From Cylicocyclus nassatus (lineage: Eukaryota; Nematoda; Chromadorea; Rhabditida; Strongylidae): a DNA stretch of 64,000 bases. The notes under the pieces were generated by a model. That model was not told the DNA's origin. It searched no databases and was given only the letters and a program-made list of their open reading frames with translations. Of the stretch, positions 34,891-47,702 are shown piece by piece. Position 1 is the first letter of the stretch, and the number at the start of each line of letters is the position of its first letter. The stretch covers positions 8,160,880 through 8,224,879 of the forward strand of contig CATQJL010000112.1 of assembly GCA_958299035.1 (NCBI GenBank), given 5' to 3'. The position numbers were made by a program, and so were the translations under genes.

Positions 34891-37800
34891 TCGAATTACC
34901 CAAGTATACAGGAGATCCCTTGTCCGATATTGTCTTTGTGCATACGGGGTTCGCGCGGGGAGGGGAGGGGATCCCCAGCGGGGATTATTTCAATGGTATA
35001 ACGCACATCCCCTCCCCTCGGGGATGTACGTGCATATGGGCCTTAGACATCTCTTTCGCGTGCACGCTTTTGTTTGAGCAGCCAAACTCTTACTAGCTTC
35101 AATTCTAGACTTTTGAACTTGCTTGAACAAAACGATTTTTCAAACGAACCCATGACGTAAATTGCGGAACTTTACAGACTGAATTTCAACCTTTTTAGCG
35201 CATTTACGAGCCAATAATTTCTCGGATGCATCCATGACGTCAATTGAACTACGGCCTTGCTTTAGTGGCAATATTACAAAATTTTGAATGAAAGATCAGT
35301 CCTACCGGGCAATGTTGTTGTTCGATGTGTGAGAGTGCATAAAGGGTTTGAAATGTACTGAGTGGGCATAGAGCTGTGGCACAGAAAATATCAGATATCG
35401 ATAGAGTAAGCGCTATAGCTGGGGACCCACTCCATCGCCAGAGATTGGAGAGCAGGGCTATTTGCTAAAAATAAAAATAGTGAGATCATGACCTCTAGAA
35501 GATGCATGGAAAATCTTTGAGCTGAGATCGAAGTTTAAAGACCATGCGAAGGTTAGGAAAATGGTGCCAGATAAAGGAAATGCACGGAAGTCATCGAAAA
35601 TGCAGATGTAAAGAAGACTGTACTAGAAATGAATAGAAGCTGTACTTAGGACAAAAATGACCTCGAGTGAAAACATCAGCCATACCGTTGTTGTAAGGAC
35701 ACTGTGCACATTCAAGAACCACGTAAAGTACACTTGAAAACTAGCTGAAGTTGACGTCAAAAGTAGCGTCACATGAATAAGCGGACTATTATATCCGCGG
35801 AAAAAAACTGAATTGTATGTAAGGTTCTAACTAATTTTTGAGTCTTTACGGGTAGCTGAAGATCGAGCTTAGGTGTAATTGTGAAGCGGAACGATTTGCC
35901 GATTTGCTACGAGCGAGGATTATTCGATTGAGCCCACTTCAAACCTTATTTTCTCACCTTACATGCGTAATTGGCTTTCCGATTCGCGATCCTTTGCTGA
36001 CATGCCCTTGTTTGGCAAAGGGCCGGGCATACTTCACGCGATTTTAGTCGCAACGCGATTTGGCAATTCGCCAGAATTCTTCGGATTCAACATTAGCAAA
36101 TTGCACATGCATAGTGTGTGTAAACGTGAATTAATGGAATGCTCTCTTCTGTAAATTTGTAATGTGTCTACAGCGAGTTATGGACAGTTGGAACATCGCC
36201 AAATCGCGATCGATCGTAGTTATTGTCAGGAATATTGTCACCATATGTTGTTTACGATTTGTCCTTTTATGTTGCCCAGGTGCCAATATTGACAATAAAA
36301 TAAACTTTTTCTTTGGGCACCCTTGAGAGGTCCTTTGATGTGTTAATGAGGCAAACATATGTCTCTACTAATATTTCTCTACTCTCTCTCTCTCTGCTAT
36401 AGTATTTCAGGCCCTATATTCTGAAAGCGAAGTTTAAGCTACGCAATGCAGAATCCGAGCAGTATTTTACACAAGAATGATGCTGAATTTGTTCAACTCT
36501 AAATTGCTATCTTTGAATCCTATGATTAGTGAAGTTCTCGATGCAAAAACTCAAGAATTCATAGGGACCTTGAACTGAGTATCGTTGGTTACTTCTCAAA
36601 TTCTAATTAAGAAGACACTCAGAATTGGCAATTTTTCATTCTCACACAATATTTTGCTTATTTCGATGTTTGGCGATTACAGCAACAAAATAATGGGGAT
36701 CATTACTAACCTCATTGCGAATGAAAAATACGAAAAAAGATCAAAGAATGGTCCAGCCGATACAATAGACAGCTGAGATTTTGGTTTTGCTGTTTTCCAG
36801 TCATAGCTATGCAGAAAAATGCTCTTGCGCTTCGATTAAGGCTTATTCCATATGAAATTTGCACTTTAAATTCATACGTATACAGCATAAGCGCTCCCGC
36901 CAACTCTTGAAACGAACGAACAAACAAAACAAGTTTATATGGAAGCTACAATTATCCATTTCACCCCTCTTCAACTTGTTCTTTACCTAGATTTTCCACC
37001 TAGTTGCCGGATAGGTTGTATCGCCAAAAAAGGTTCTTTCCGACTACTGCCAGAAACGTGTCCCCAAACAAATGTGGCAGTAATTTTCAAAACATCTTTT
37101 GATAGTTCATATATAGTTTTTTGAGCAATAAAGATATGCATAGCCTTGCCGGCTAATTTTGCGATGCTTTTCTGCTGCACTAACTATGGAAGGTTAGCTG
37201 AACGTCTTCTGCAAAAACACCAACCAATTGGAGCATTGGCTAGCGATCTCCCGGATCAATTATCAGGTTCGCCGCCCTGAATTTTCGGCTACATCAAGAA
37301 ATGAAAGACTCATACATAGAATATTGTTACGGCTCACTGATCCTCACCTTCCACCATTCGCCTATATGCGACCCGATCTCGTAACCCTGAGATGTTACAA
37401 GAGACCGTGCAAGTTGCGAGTTTCAGGTCAAACACAGAAAGTTTGAGAATGGAGTAATTTTCTTTTCCGGTTTCTATCTCTGGAGCTTGCTTCCATTGAA
37501 AGGTACTTCAGGTACTATTAGAAAAGCATGAACTCTCTCCAAAAATAAACATGTGCAGATCGCTTGAAGATGTAGGAAGTGTTTGAGGGGGGGGGGGGGG
37601 GGGAGGCAACGTGACGATAGCTTGTGCCAGCCGTATGCGTTGCGTAGGTCAATTCTCTTCATGTTCCATATTTACGTTAAGATTATATTTAGGAAATTGG
37701 AAAAAACGCTGGGAGCTTTATGTGCCCTGCTTCGTACTGTTCGGCACCATTTTCAGTTCAGTAGAGAACCTATCGCTCCAAAAAATTAAGGCCTTATGCA

Positions 37801-37920
37801 CGGCATATTGACAACCGCAGGAGTGCCGTATGCTTTTTTGCTATTGTTCATCTTGGCATACCCCCCAGTATTTGTGAGAGAGAAAAACATTTCGAACAGC
37901 AAAAGTAGAGGAGTAGAAAA
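34891..37920. other. intergenic, no gene recognised
   Basis: Contains a CT microsatellite near 36375-36400, a GGCATACTTCACGCGATTTT-like fragment near 36025 belonging to a dispersed family, and a G tract near 37587. No coding evidence. Confidence 0.4.
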
Positions 37921-37924
37921 GGAC

Positions 37925-39020
37925 AGATGCATAAAAGGATTGGCTGTGCGAGAAACTTTTTCAGGGAAAGAGGAGGAAAAAAATTTTGGGTTTATATGCG
38001 AGAATGGTTAATTTTCGCGGTTCCATTTTTGTACGCTCTCGATTTTTTAGCAAAAGGGGGGCATGAAGCGAGCCACACCTTCGAGAATTGCCTAAAAAAC
38101 TACTTTGGAGTTTTATAGAGTTTTGATCATTTCATTATTTACGGAGAATTCGTAAACTACTGCGAAAATTCTTGAGACCCATTATGCCCCCTTTTCTCTG
38201 ATATATTTCTACCACATTATTTCTACTTTATTTGAAGATTTTTCAGTACTATTGTAATAACTAGAAACTAATAAGTTTGAATAATTTGGGCTGTTTGCCC
38301 CAGATTATTACTTTCACTTTCGAATTCTTTTCAAGCAGTGTGCGCGGTACGAATAAAGGAGGTAGTTGTGAGAGGCCTTCAAGATTTGCCTACAAGGCTA
38401 CTTTGGATTCCTTAAAAAATGAAAATCATTTTTCATTTTTACAGAAAGTTCGTAGACTACTATGAAAATCTTTGAGACCCATTATGTCACCCCCCCCCCC
38501 CTTTCTTTCAATATCTTTCCACAGCATTATTTCAATTTTATCTAACATCAACAAATTATTCAAGGAAGATAATTTCGAATTTCTTGAGCCGTTATTTCAA
38601 ATTATAAGTTTGGAATTCTTTTCGATCTTTGGATCAAAAATCATTATTTTGCGATGTGCGCAGTATTGTAAGGAAAAGGCTTTGGAACATAAAAGCGCAG
38701 AGGAGAAGAAAAGGATAGACACAGAAAAGCAGTGGCGGTGCGAGAAATTATTTTCAAGGGAGGGGGAGTGGAAGGGTTAAAAATTTTGGGTTTGCGGACG
38801 TGTGACAGTTTCCAGCAGAAAATTCAAGAACTGTTGAATTCGTGCGTTTCAATTTTTGCAACTCCTCGAGTTCTTAGCACACCTTCGAAAATTGTCCACG
38901 ACTATTCACAACAAATCCTGAAAATTTTAAAAGATATCGATATTCATCAAGAGCAAATCACCTAAAGAAAATTTACGACCCATCATCCCCCCCCCCTTTG
39001 TTTTGATACATTTCTACCAA
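37925..39020. repeat. three degenerate copies of a ~400-bp repeat
   Basis: Segments beginning near 37945, 38335 and 38735 share (G)TGCGAGAAA, AATTTTGGGTTT and GACCCATTATG followed by C tracts and TTTCTACCA. They are related to the C/G-tract-rich hAT-type MITE family. Boundaries are approximate. Confidence 0.5.
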
Positions 39021-39050
39021 ATTATTCTGCTTTGTTAAGACATCCATATA

Positions 39051-40133
39051 CAGGGTGTCCCAAAAAATGTATCCACTGTTAGATTGTAAATAACTCTCTT
39101 GTAATGAAGTGTTTCGGGAAGCTTTAGGTACCACTTTGTAGAGCGAGGTTCAACTTAAAATCACAGCATGGAGCGAATCGCCGACCGCTCTTCATTACTG
39201 TAGAATTACGGTAGAAACTTGAAACATATGGTGTCAATGTAGAAAAAGCTGCCGTTTCAAAATTTTTCAAAAAAATGTGAAAACTTGTGTAATTAGGTTT
39301 TCATCTGAGTTCAATACTCAACTATTCACAAGATTGCGAAGCTTTCTAAACGGTGTAACCGCACTTTTTAGGAACATTAAAAAAATGGCCGCTACCTCTT
39401 ACCCTCTTACCTGCATAGCTCTTCAATGAAGCATCGTAATAAGTTGGGAACTTTAAAATTAGAATCAGCAACTCTAATTAGCCTGGTGTAAAAGCTTTCA
39501 GGCTGGTTTGTTTCCTTTTTGAGGCAAAATATGGCCTTTCATGGCTCAAAACCCTCTTTAAAGTTTCCACCCTTTCGCGAAACACCCATCTCTCTTCATT
39601 ACTGGAAGATTACGGTGGAAACTTCAAAAAGGGTTTTGAGCCATGAAAGGCCATATTTTGCCTCAGAAAGAAAACAAACCAGCTTGAAAACTCCTACACT
39701 AGGCTAATTAGAGTTGCTGATTCTAATTTTAGAGTTCCCAACTTATTACGATGCTTCATTGAAGAGCTATGCAGGTAAGAGGGTAAGAGGTAGCGGCCAT
39801 TTTTTAATGCTCCTAAAAAGTGCGGTTACACAGTTTAGAAAGCTTCGCAATCTTGTGAATAATTGAGTATTGAACTCAGCGTCCATAAAAACCTTATTAC
39901 ACAAGTTTTCACATTTTTTGAAAAATTTTGAAACGGCAGCTTCTTCTACATTGATACCGCATGTTTCAAGTTTCTACCGTGATTCTACAGTAATGAAGAG
40001 AGATGGGTGATTCACTCAATACTGCAAATCTAAGTTGAAGCCAGCTCTACAAAATGGTACCTAAAACTTCCCGAAACACTTCAATACAAGAGAGTTATTT
40101 ACAATCAAATGGATACATTTTTTGGGACATCTG
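39051..40133. mobile_element. CAGGGTGTCCCAAAA-family foldback element, 1083 bp
   Basis: Left end CAGGGTGTCCCAAAAAATGT, right end ACATTTTTTGGGACATCTG, with TA on both sides. The arms (about 520 bp each) pair around a centre near 39590. The inner sequence is close to that of the element at 14486. No transposase. Confidence 0.85.
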
Positions 40134-41400
40134 TATATTTTCTACAAAGTAATAGTCTCAAATTGTTTAGGTTATTATTTCATCAAAGCACAGAATGCAA
40201 AAAATTGGACATATCTGAATAAGAGCCTTGGCTCAAATGAGTCCTCTCTCTTAAGTCCTTTTCCAGCACTCCAGCAGCTGGTTGTTCACACACTGCACCG
40301 ATGCCTGCAAGAATATTAGAGTATGGATAAGATAGGTTTACTTACGCCAACATTGAAAAAACAAAAAAAAGAGGAAGAAAAGAAGAGGTACAGAAGCGAA
40401 ACAGTTTGGAAGAAACGAGCAATGAGCTATGCGGTGTTGCGGATGCGTTAGCTATTTTGCAATCGCAAGTGCATGCGCTGTCAAAATCCTGCAGGAATGT
40501 TGGCAAATCAAAATGTTGCGGAAATCTTACGAGCCTTATTGCACTTTCGTAGCGCTTTATGGAAAGCGCTGCGAAAGTTCCGGTTTACGACCGCTCTGAC
40601 GTCAATTTTTTGCAAAAATCCTGCATAATGAAGCGTGCACTTTCTCAATGGTTAAGAAAGTGCTGCGGAATCGCTGCAAATTCTGAAAGTGCTGCGGAAT
40701 CGCTGCAAATTATGCTTGTCCTGCGGAAGTTAAGTGAATTGTCTGAAGATGATTGTCATTTTTGTAATAAACGTGCAAATTTTGCGAGCTTTAACGTTCC
40801 CAGTATTGGAAAGTGGAGTCCGTTTAGTCGGAATAGCTCTTTTATGTGACTCCTACACCGCTTCAAAATGCAACGAATGATGGTTCTAAATCTACCTGCT
40901 TGCTGCCAAACGCTTCTGGACGCCGAGATAAAGTTAAACTGAATTTGTCCAGCATCGTAGAATTAGTATCAATTATCAAAGCACTTCATTCAATACGTAA
41001 CTTCGTTCAATACATTCATACTTAACACTCTCTATTTGAGCGCTGAAAAGACCGTAGCGGTTGATTTGATCTAAATTCTCCATTCATTTTTTGCTAGTAT
41101 TAGGGTGAAAGGTAAAAAATGGGACACCTGAAGAGTGTAGCTGGAACTCTCTCAAAAAGACACGTAGTTGGGTTTTCCAGTTTTAAAGGATCTTGGAATA
41201 TATCATTCTCTTTCAAAGGTAGAGCAGATTTAGAGCTTTCGAATGCATGCAACCATGTCTTCAAACGCTTTGTAAGAGTGAGAAAAAACTATAACAAGAA
41301 ATGCGAACGAATCTATTACACAACCTGATAGATTGTCATAATTATGACTCACTTTTCCCCTCCTTGATTTAGATCAGATTTCACGCGGGCTGAGATTGAC
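40134..41400. other. intergenic with a 29-bp tandem duplication
   Basis: Two adjacent copies of GAAAGTGCTGCGGAATCGCT... occur at 40656-40684 and 40685-40713. A 96-codon frame spans this but shows no domain. Nothing else is recognised. Confidence 0.4.
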
Positions 41401-41410
41401 TAAGATTACG

Positions 41411-42479
41411 GGGAGGCGTGCAAGTGTTACCCAGGCAGCCGCCCGTTGCCGCGTCCAGCCGCCAGAGCTGGCACCAGCGTCGCGCTGAGCTACCGTAAGC
41501 GCTCTCTCGTCGTCCGCAATCTCTCGTAAAGAGATTTTGCAGCAGCCTCGCCCCTCACCGCGCTGAGGTGCAAGAGTTCCCTCAGAGGTCGCGCTACTGT
41601 CATATATCACATATCGATCAAGACAGCAGAAAATCTGTAGTTTATAAGTAAGATACATTACAAAAAATATACAAAATAAAAACAGGTAAATAAATAAAAA
41701 ACAACACAAAAATCACAATCATCTTAATTTTTATATTCGCACTGCTATCAAATGGTTTTCTCCGTGATAAATTTCGACCTTTTAATACAAATAATTTAAA
41801 GAAACTGTTGGTATGTAGTTTCCTTTCATATTCTTCTCTGAAGCTGCGCATCGCATAAATGATCTTATTTCGGCGCAGTACATCCTTCTTTGGTAATGGT
41901 TTCAGGCTTCGGAGGGCTTCTCTTAATCTAGAATTATTCCAAAATTTCCATCTCCCAACTTCTTATCCAGGCAAGTAAAAATAAGCTCGTAAGTTGCGCG
42001 ATTTTTCTTTTGTGTGATGGCTAATAAAATTGGGATCCGAAATTTTTTTATTTTCCATTTTTTTCATTTTGAAAAATTTTTCACGAACTTCAAATCTTCT
42101 GCCCCAAAGATCACAAGAAATTGTGCCAAAAAACTGTTCAATGATCTATTTTATACTTTTTTATGAATTTAATCTATGATATTATGCTTTTAATTTTTTT
42201 TTTGACTTCTTTGTTTTTGCATATTTTTGTATTGTATCTTATTAATAAACTACAAATTTTCTGCTGTCTTTGATCGATATATAATATGCGGCAGTAGCCC
42301 GACCTTTGAGGAAATCGCACCTCAGCGCGATGAGGTGCGAGGCTGCTGCGAAAATCTCTCTGCGAGAGATTGGGGACGACAAGAGAGCGCTTACGGTAGC
42401 TCAGCCGCGACGCTGGTGCCAGCTCTGGCGGCTGGCCGCCACACCAGGCGGCTGCCCGGGTAACACTTGCTACGCACCC
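41411..42479. mobile_element. foldback element with 9-bp target duplication (MULE-like)
   Basis: Inverted arms of about 250 bp (41411-41660 and 42235-42479) surround a 570-bp AT-rich centre. Perfect 9-bp direct repeats AAGATTACG flank it (41402-41410 and 42480-42488). A 9-bp duplication is typical of Mutator-like elements. No coding capacity. Confidence 0.75.
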
Positions 42480-42489
42480 AAGATTACGA

Positions 42490-43641
42490 AGTAGGCGATC
42501 TCCCGTTTGACCTGATGATCTGAGTTCGCCATGATTGTGGAGAATGCTCGACTCCATTTTCGGAGAATGATGACTGCATCTGCATAAAATTGATCCTAAA
42601 ATTTTACCAAATATGCACATATAGACTGCTGCATGACGAAGGCGCAATATCTTCGGGCGCTATTGAAACCTTATTAGCCGCTCAGCGCATTAGACGCGAA
42701 ATTTGCAATGGTGAAAATAAGCGCTCGTTGCGTTCGCTCAACTAATACGGCGGCGTGACGCTATAGAGCAAAGCCACGCGCATTCCACTGTGGTATATCC
42801 TGAAGGTCTTTGCTCTGCGTCGCTCCTAACTGGAGCAGCATAAGAGCTAGCGTCATCCAGAATGAGCCATTCTCCATAGCTATAACTATCCCGCTGCCCA
42901 GATGTAGAAGATAAACGATTTTGGAAATGAATCAAAGGTAGAATATGAGGGAGAAGTGTCTGTAGAAAAGCAAAAAGCGAAAGCAAGTAAAAGAAGAATA
43001 AATTGATTTATCTTGAAAGAAGTTAGTGATGGGGAATTTTACATTGATTTACTTGCTGACATACCCGGCTCCGCCCGGCAACACACACACTTCGGGTAAA
43101 GAAAGTCGAAGTCGAATTCCTCAAGAAGAGGAGTACAACTTTGGCTCTTTGGTTGTACCGTTTCGTTCCTACCCTTGGACAGTTTGGCTGAATAGGTCTT
43201 AGGCTTTCCTCGGAACTCATCAGTGAGGAAGAGCTCGATGAGATCTATTCAGTTCCTTTGTGCCACCCACCTGTCCTAACCGCCGCTGGCGCGAATTTTT
43301 TGAGTCTTTTTGCCATTTTTTGAGATTTTGTATTTTCTAATTGTTTCGATTTAATAACGTGGCATGCAATAAATAAATACCTACTATACTACAGCATTCA
43401 TGTTAGCGCCCTGGGGTTCACTACGTTAGCTGTGCTCCTTTCGGGCCCATATATGTACAGGTTCGCCGGACTCCCTACTCTCGAACACGCCGAACACAGC
43501 TGACCATGCGAGAAACAGGGAGTTTTCAGGTCTACTCCTACTGTTCGCAGGGACTATAGTTGCGCTTTGTTGATCGTCAAAGTTAGTGCGGTGTGACCGA
43601 AAACTGCAGTCGCTTGAAGTCAAAGAGCATATCGGAGGTGG
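42490..43641. other. intergenic; possible Helitron 3'-end relic at 43043-43095
   Basis: On the minus strand GGGCGGAGCCGGGTATGTCAG resembles the hairpin-bearing end of the Helitrons at 3380 and 52300, but the final CTAG is not kept. The remainder holds no recognised gene. Confidence 0.35.
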
Positions 43642-43645
43642 TTAA

Positions 43646-44363
43646 AGGCAGTGTCCAAGCAAAAAGTCGAATTCGAGATTTTGTGCTTACCTGGGCCTAT
43701 TCGCTAGGCTGAATCCGAACCAACACTGGAGAGTGCGAAAACGGCGAAGGCTCTAACGTAGGAGGGAAATTGCAGGTGGGCGGGGCCGTTCACACCGTGA
43801 CGTCACTCTCTCAGGCTTTAGGAGCGATCTTCTCGTTTCCAATTTTATGTCATGCGTTTGTAGTTGGCTGGTGGTGATGTTAGGGCGGTTAGCGGAAACG
43901 AGAAGATCGCTCCTAAAGCGGGAGAGTGACGCCACTATGTGAACAGCCCCGCCCACCTGCAATTTCCCTCCTCCGTTAGAGGGCGGTTAGCGGAAACCGA
44001 AGGCTCTAACGTAGGAGGGAAATTGCAGGTGGGCGGGGCCGTTCACACCGTGACGTCACTCTCTCAGGCTTTAGGAGCGATCTTCTCGTTTCCAATTTTA
44101 TGTCATGCGTTTGTAGTTGGCTGGTGGTGATGTTAGGGCGGTTAGCGGAAACGAGAAGATCGCTCCTAAAGCGGGAGAGTGACGCCACTATGTGAACAGC
44201 CCCGCCCACCTGCAATTTCCCTCCTCCGTTAGAGGGCGGTTAGCGGAAACGACTTTTTTTCGCTGTTTTCGCGCTCTCCAGTGTTGATTTCCGGATTCAG
44301 CATAGCGAATAGGTCCAGGTAAGCGCAAAATCTCGGAATCGACTTTTTGCTTGGACACTGCCT
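43646..44363. mobile_element. TTAA-flanked foldback MITE with internal 253-bp tandem duplication
   Basis: Terminal repeats AGGCAGTGTCCAAGCAAAAA and complement lie exactly between TTAA sites (43642-43645 and 44364-44367), the piggyBac target pattern. The core unit 43745-43997 is repeated directly at 43998-44250 with no difference I can see. Each unit itself folds back around GATCGCTCC. Open frames inside are repeats of each other, not genes. Confidence 0.8.
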
Positions 44364-44439
44364 TTAAAGGGATTTGTGAAAAATGAGCGACTTCACCTTT
44401 GAACATTCCCACCAGCATGGTCGCTTCTATGACTTAGGC

Positions 44440-45205
44440 ATGAGATTCTTGATGCAAATCCTTGTACCACTGCACAACTTCGGTGGGTTGATGTTATGAA
44501 GGATCATGATTGGCAAACCAATTTTTAAATCTGTGACGTCCTTTGGGCTCGAGTGAATTCAAGAACTCAGTGGGGAAGTAAACAACCTGTTCACGCTGAA
44601 CCATCGTCTCAACGCAGTGTACGTTGACAATGTGAGCTTTGATAGAATTCCCTTGCTCATTTTTGGGTGCCAAAATTGCTCGTTCGCAAACCCACTACCC
44701 CTTGCTGAAGTTGGTGGCAATGCTTGAGAAGACCTTATCTATCAGTTCTCAAGCCGACTGAACCATATTGCGAAGGTCTGAAGAAAAGGTAATGCAGCCA
44801 GAAATTGGTTCAACTTGATTCAACCGGAATTTTGCTTTCGCCAAGAAGCAACAGCTGTTGCGCAAAGCTTCTGGCAGTCTCATCGCCAAGGAGTTGTACT
44901 CGCACGTACTGTACATTTTTTCGTGAGTTTCAGCGATCGAATATGTCTCCAGAGATGAGAAGCCTTGAGGCAAACATTCAGCCCATTTGCTGAAGTCGTC
45001 CGCGGAATCACTGGTGGAGTTTGACGAAAGTTGCATGCCGGTAGCACGACGGCCCCACCCATTAGCCTACTGCTCCCTCTTATATCTTGTAGCGTAGAGT
45101 CAACGGTGCTAGGACCTTTTTATGCGTCATGGTGCACTGGTCCCAAACTATGAGTTTGGTTTCTTGTAGCACTTAACTTTCCCTGTGTCCTTCTTTATGT
45201 CGCGT
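44440..45205 (-). pseudogene. Helitron PIF1-like helicase fragment
   Basis: Minus-strand pieces in several frames match the helicase part of the Helitron Rep-Hel protein: a Walker-B-like LIVWDQCTMTHK (about 45120-45157), a NFRQTPPVIPRTTSA motif (about 44990-45035) where GDFRQ is usual, and downstream YFPTEFLNSLEPKG (about 44555-44600). Stops and frame changes (for example directly before LIVWD) make it non-functional. The source protein nicks and unwinds DNA for rolling-circle transposition. A relative could have mobilised the non-autonomous Helitrons seen here. Confidence 0.7.
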
Positions 45206-45410
45206 ACAGGGTGCTCCAAATTTATACAGTTGAAACTTCTCAAAGCCTGGCAGTAAGGAATAGTCCAATCCGCCGGCAGTAGCAGCGCTACGCCTGTAGC
45301 TCTGCAATCAAAGGCGATGCAACGCAAGAGGATAAACCACAGGGAAATGTGGCGTAGCCTTGCTTCATGTGGTTTGCCTGTCATCCAACTAGCACAGTTT
45401 TTGCGCCTTC

Positions 45411-45730
45411 CTCAGACAATCGCCGGGGGCAGGCGGGCACCGGAAAAATAGATTGCTAATCTCTCGCACCCCGCTCGCGGATTTTTTGGAAAGCAATCAG
45501 GACTTTTCGGAAGACCGCTTGCTGAGTTAGCGGATTTTTAAGAGACCGCCTGTTGAATTTTTTTTCGCTCTTATCTTTTGCAGATATATTGCTGAATCTC
45601 TGAGGAATCGAGAACTCAGCAAGCGGCCTTCCGAAAAGTCCTGATTGCTTTCCAAAAAATCCGCGAGCGGGGTGCGAGAGATCAGCAATCTGTTTTTCCA
45701 GTGCCCGCCTGCCCCCGGCGATTGTCTGAG
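45411..45730. mobile_element. 320-bp foldback element
   Basis: Arms of about 120 bp start CTCAGACAATCGCCGGGGG and pair almost perfectly with the complement ending at 45730. The flanks share only TTC. Family not determined. Confidence 0.65.
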
Positions 45731-47702
45731 TTCACCCGGCAGTAGCCTTTAGGTTCAAATACCGTATAGCCGCGGTCCGGCCACATTACAGTATTTTTCA
45801 TGGTTTGTGAATCAAGGTCTATGGTACAAAAGTGCGACAACCCTGTAGCGAAGTTGGAGTTTGTCCGTCAGTACTAGCGATTATGCAGAGTTTATGGAAG
45901 CGCTCTTCATCTCGTTTATGGAGAAGACACCAGATATCACAACTCTCACTTAGAATGGACGAGCTTAAAGACTATCAACAGCTGTTTGCTGAAGCTAATT
46001 AATTTACAATGCTTTGGTGAGCACTAAGCAGTGATCATTACCCTTTCAATAAAGCGATAGGCCATAGGTATTAGAAATGTTTCGTACTTCATAACTGTAC
46101 TGAAGTACGAAACACTATTACAAACAAGTACTAAAAAATTGAAGTCGAAACAGCAACAATGGTTGGAAAAGCTGGTGGATTTGTAAAACTGTCCTTTATT
46201 TTTTTTCAAAATAAAGAGATTGAAAGTTGTTCGGAGAAATGATGTTAGGCTTTCATGCGCACGATGCAGCAAAACTTCGGACAGTTTTATAAACAAAAAA
46301 GCACTTTACGGTAATTTTGAGTGGGGGGGGGGGGATGCCACCCATTAACTATATCAAAAATACATTTTTAGCGAACAGTATTTATATGAATCGATAGCCT
46401 AAACCTCGTAGATTCCATAGGAATGGTTTAAGCTTGATTCGTCTTCTTAGCTCTGAGTAATATTTGGTAAAAGCACAGCAATTAAAAGCGAAAAATGGGA
46501 AAAATGAGATTTTGGTTGGCTTCTAATCCACACTTTGGAGGTCTTTTGAAGCGGAATTTCTGAAATGGACAAAAAAGTAGTAGTGCTTTGTCTTGAGTGC
46601 AAAAACGGATAGATGATTCATCTTTGAAACAAAGTTAATCGTGTTGGAAAATGATCATTTCACTTAAGTAACCTAGTATCTTGAATCTTCAATCAGAATT
46701 CGCTCAAACTTTGTCTATAGGGGTTAATTGACAGCTATATGGATATGATACAAATATCATGTTTTCACTATTATGAGATTACCCAACTACGATCCCCTCC
46801 CCTTTTGACTCCTCATACGACCCCCAGGTTTGGCGTGCCACACCCCACGCTTGACCCTGTTTAGGACACCTTGTATAATTTACTATGAAATAATCAACTA
46901 ATGGACTGAAGTGAATTGCTCTGTAATCCTGAATTTTTCCTATTCGTCATTTTGATGTATTTCCTGTTTTTAATTCAAGGTCTAGGCAAGTTACAACCTC
47001 TTTCATCAAATGACATCCTTTACATCCATCTTTTCGTGACCACATTATAGGGGAATCCAATCTTTGCAATTTTCGACTTACCCACTTAATACACACAATT
47101 GTGTTGGAAGATTCTCAAGCAATCCGTTACTTGCATTGTTTCTCAATGTACAATAAATCTTCCTCTGACGTATGATTTTTGGGTAAGGTCTATTGGCAGT
47201 CTTTGAGGTGATCTGACATTGGTTATTGCAGTTGACCGCAAAAGCGTGAAAATGAGGGGTGGTGGGAGGGAGGGAGGGAGGAGGTAGGGATCATATGGAA
47301 GGGTGCTTCAAGGGGGGGGGAGAATGTTTGTAAAAAAGGGCCCCGGATTGCATCGACACTTGACACTGCTTCAGATGCCCGCCGTAGCATTGAAGAAACG
47401 TTAGAAAGAAGACTTTATATTAGAAAAAATTTCGAAACTTTTCAGCATCCTGTACCGCTGCAAAAGCTAAAGCATTCTTTCCGCATGCATAGCAAAACTC
47501 CGAGCTCTTTCGTACGCATAAGATGTTTGAAGGGTGAAGTAATAGAGCGTCCAAAATAGCATTTTTTTTCCTCTTTGGTTTCCCAGTCAATGCTAAAAAT
47601 CTTTTCCATGCCTCTTGATGTAGGAAACTGAAATAAAAAGTTTGGTAGAGCAGGGTTAAAGCTTCCAAATGTATTTATAGGTTTTGCAAAACACCTTGCG
47701 TT
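45731..47702. other. intergenic, no gene recognised
   Basis: Includes a lone GGACACCTTGTATAAT end near 46863 that looks like a relic of the GTGTCCC family, and GA-rich and G tracts near 47265-47320. No gene evidence. Confidence 0.4.

Noticed and set aside
34579..35001. Repetitive NSENQKYRMNEFR-type protein
   Set aside because: Translation of an ATTCGATA tandem repeat.
43753..44215. Two identical 69-codon proteins
   Set aside because: They are the duplicated core of a MITE read as protein.
45207..45235. Another CAGGGTGTCC-type transposon end (TACAGGGTGCTCCAAATT)
   Set aside because: Only one end, only partial match, no partner found.
44749..45384. A novel intact host gene on the minus strand
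   Set aside because: Motifs match the Helitron helicase and the frame is broken several times.
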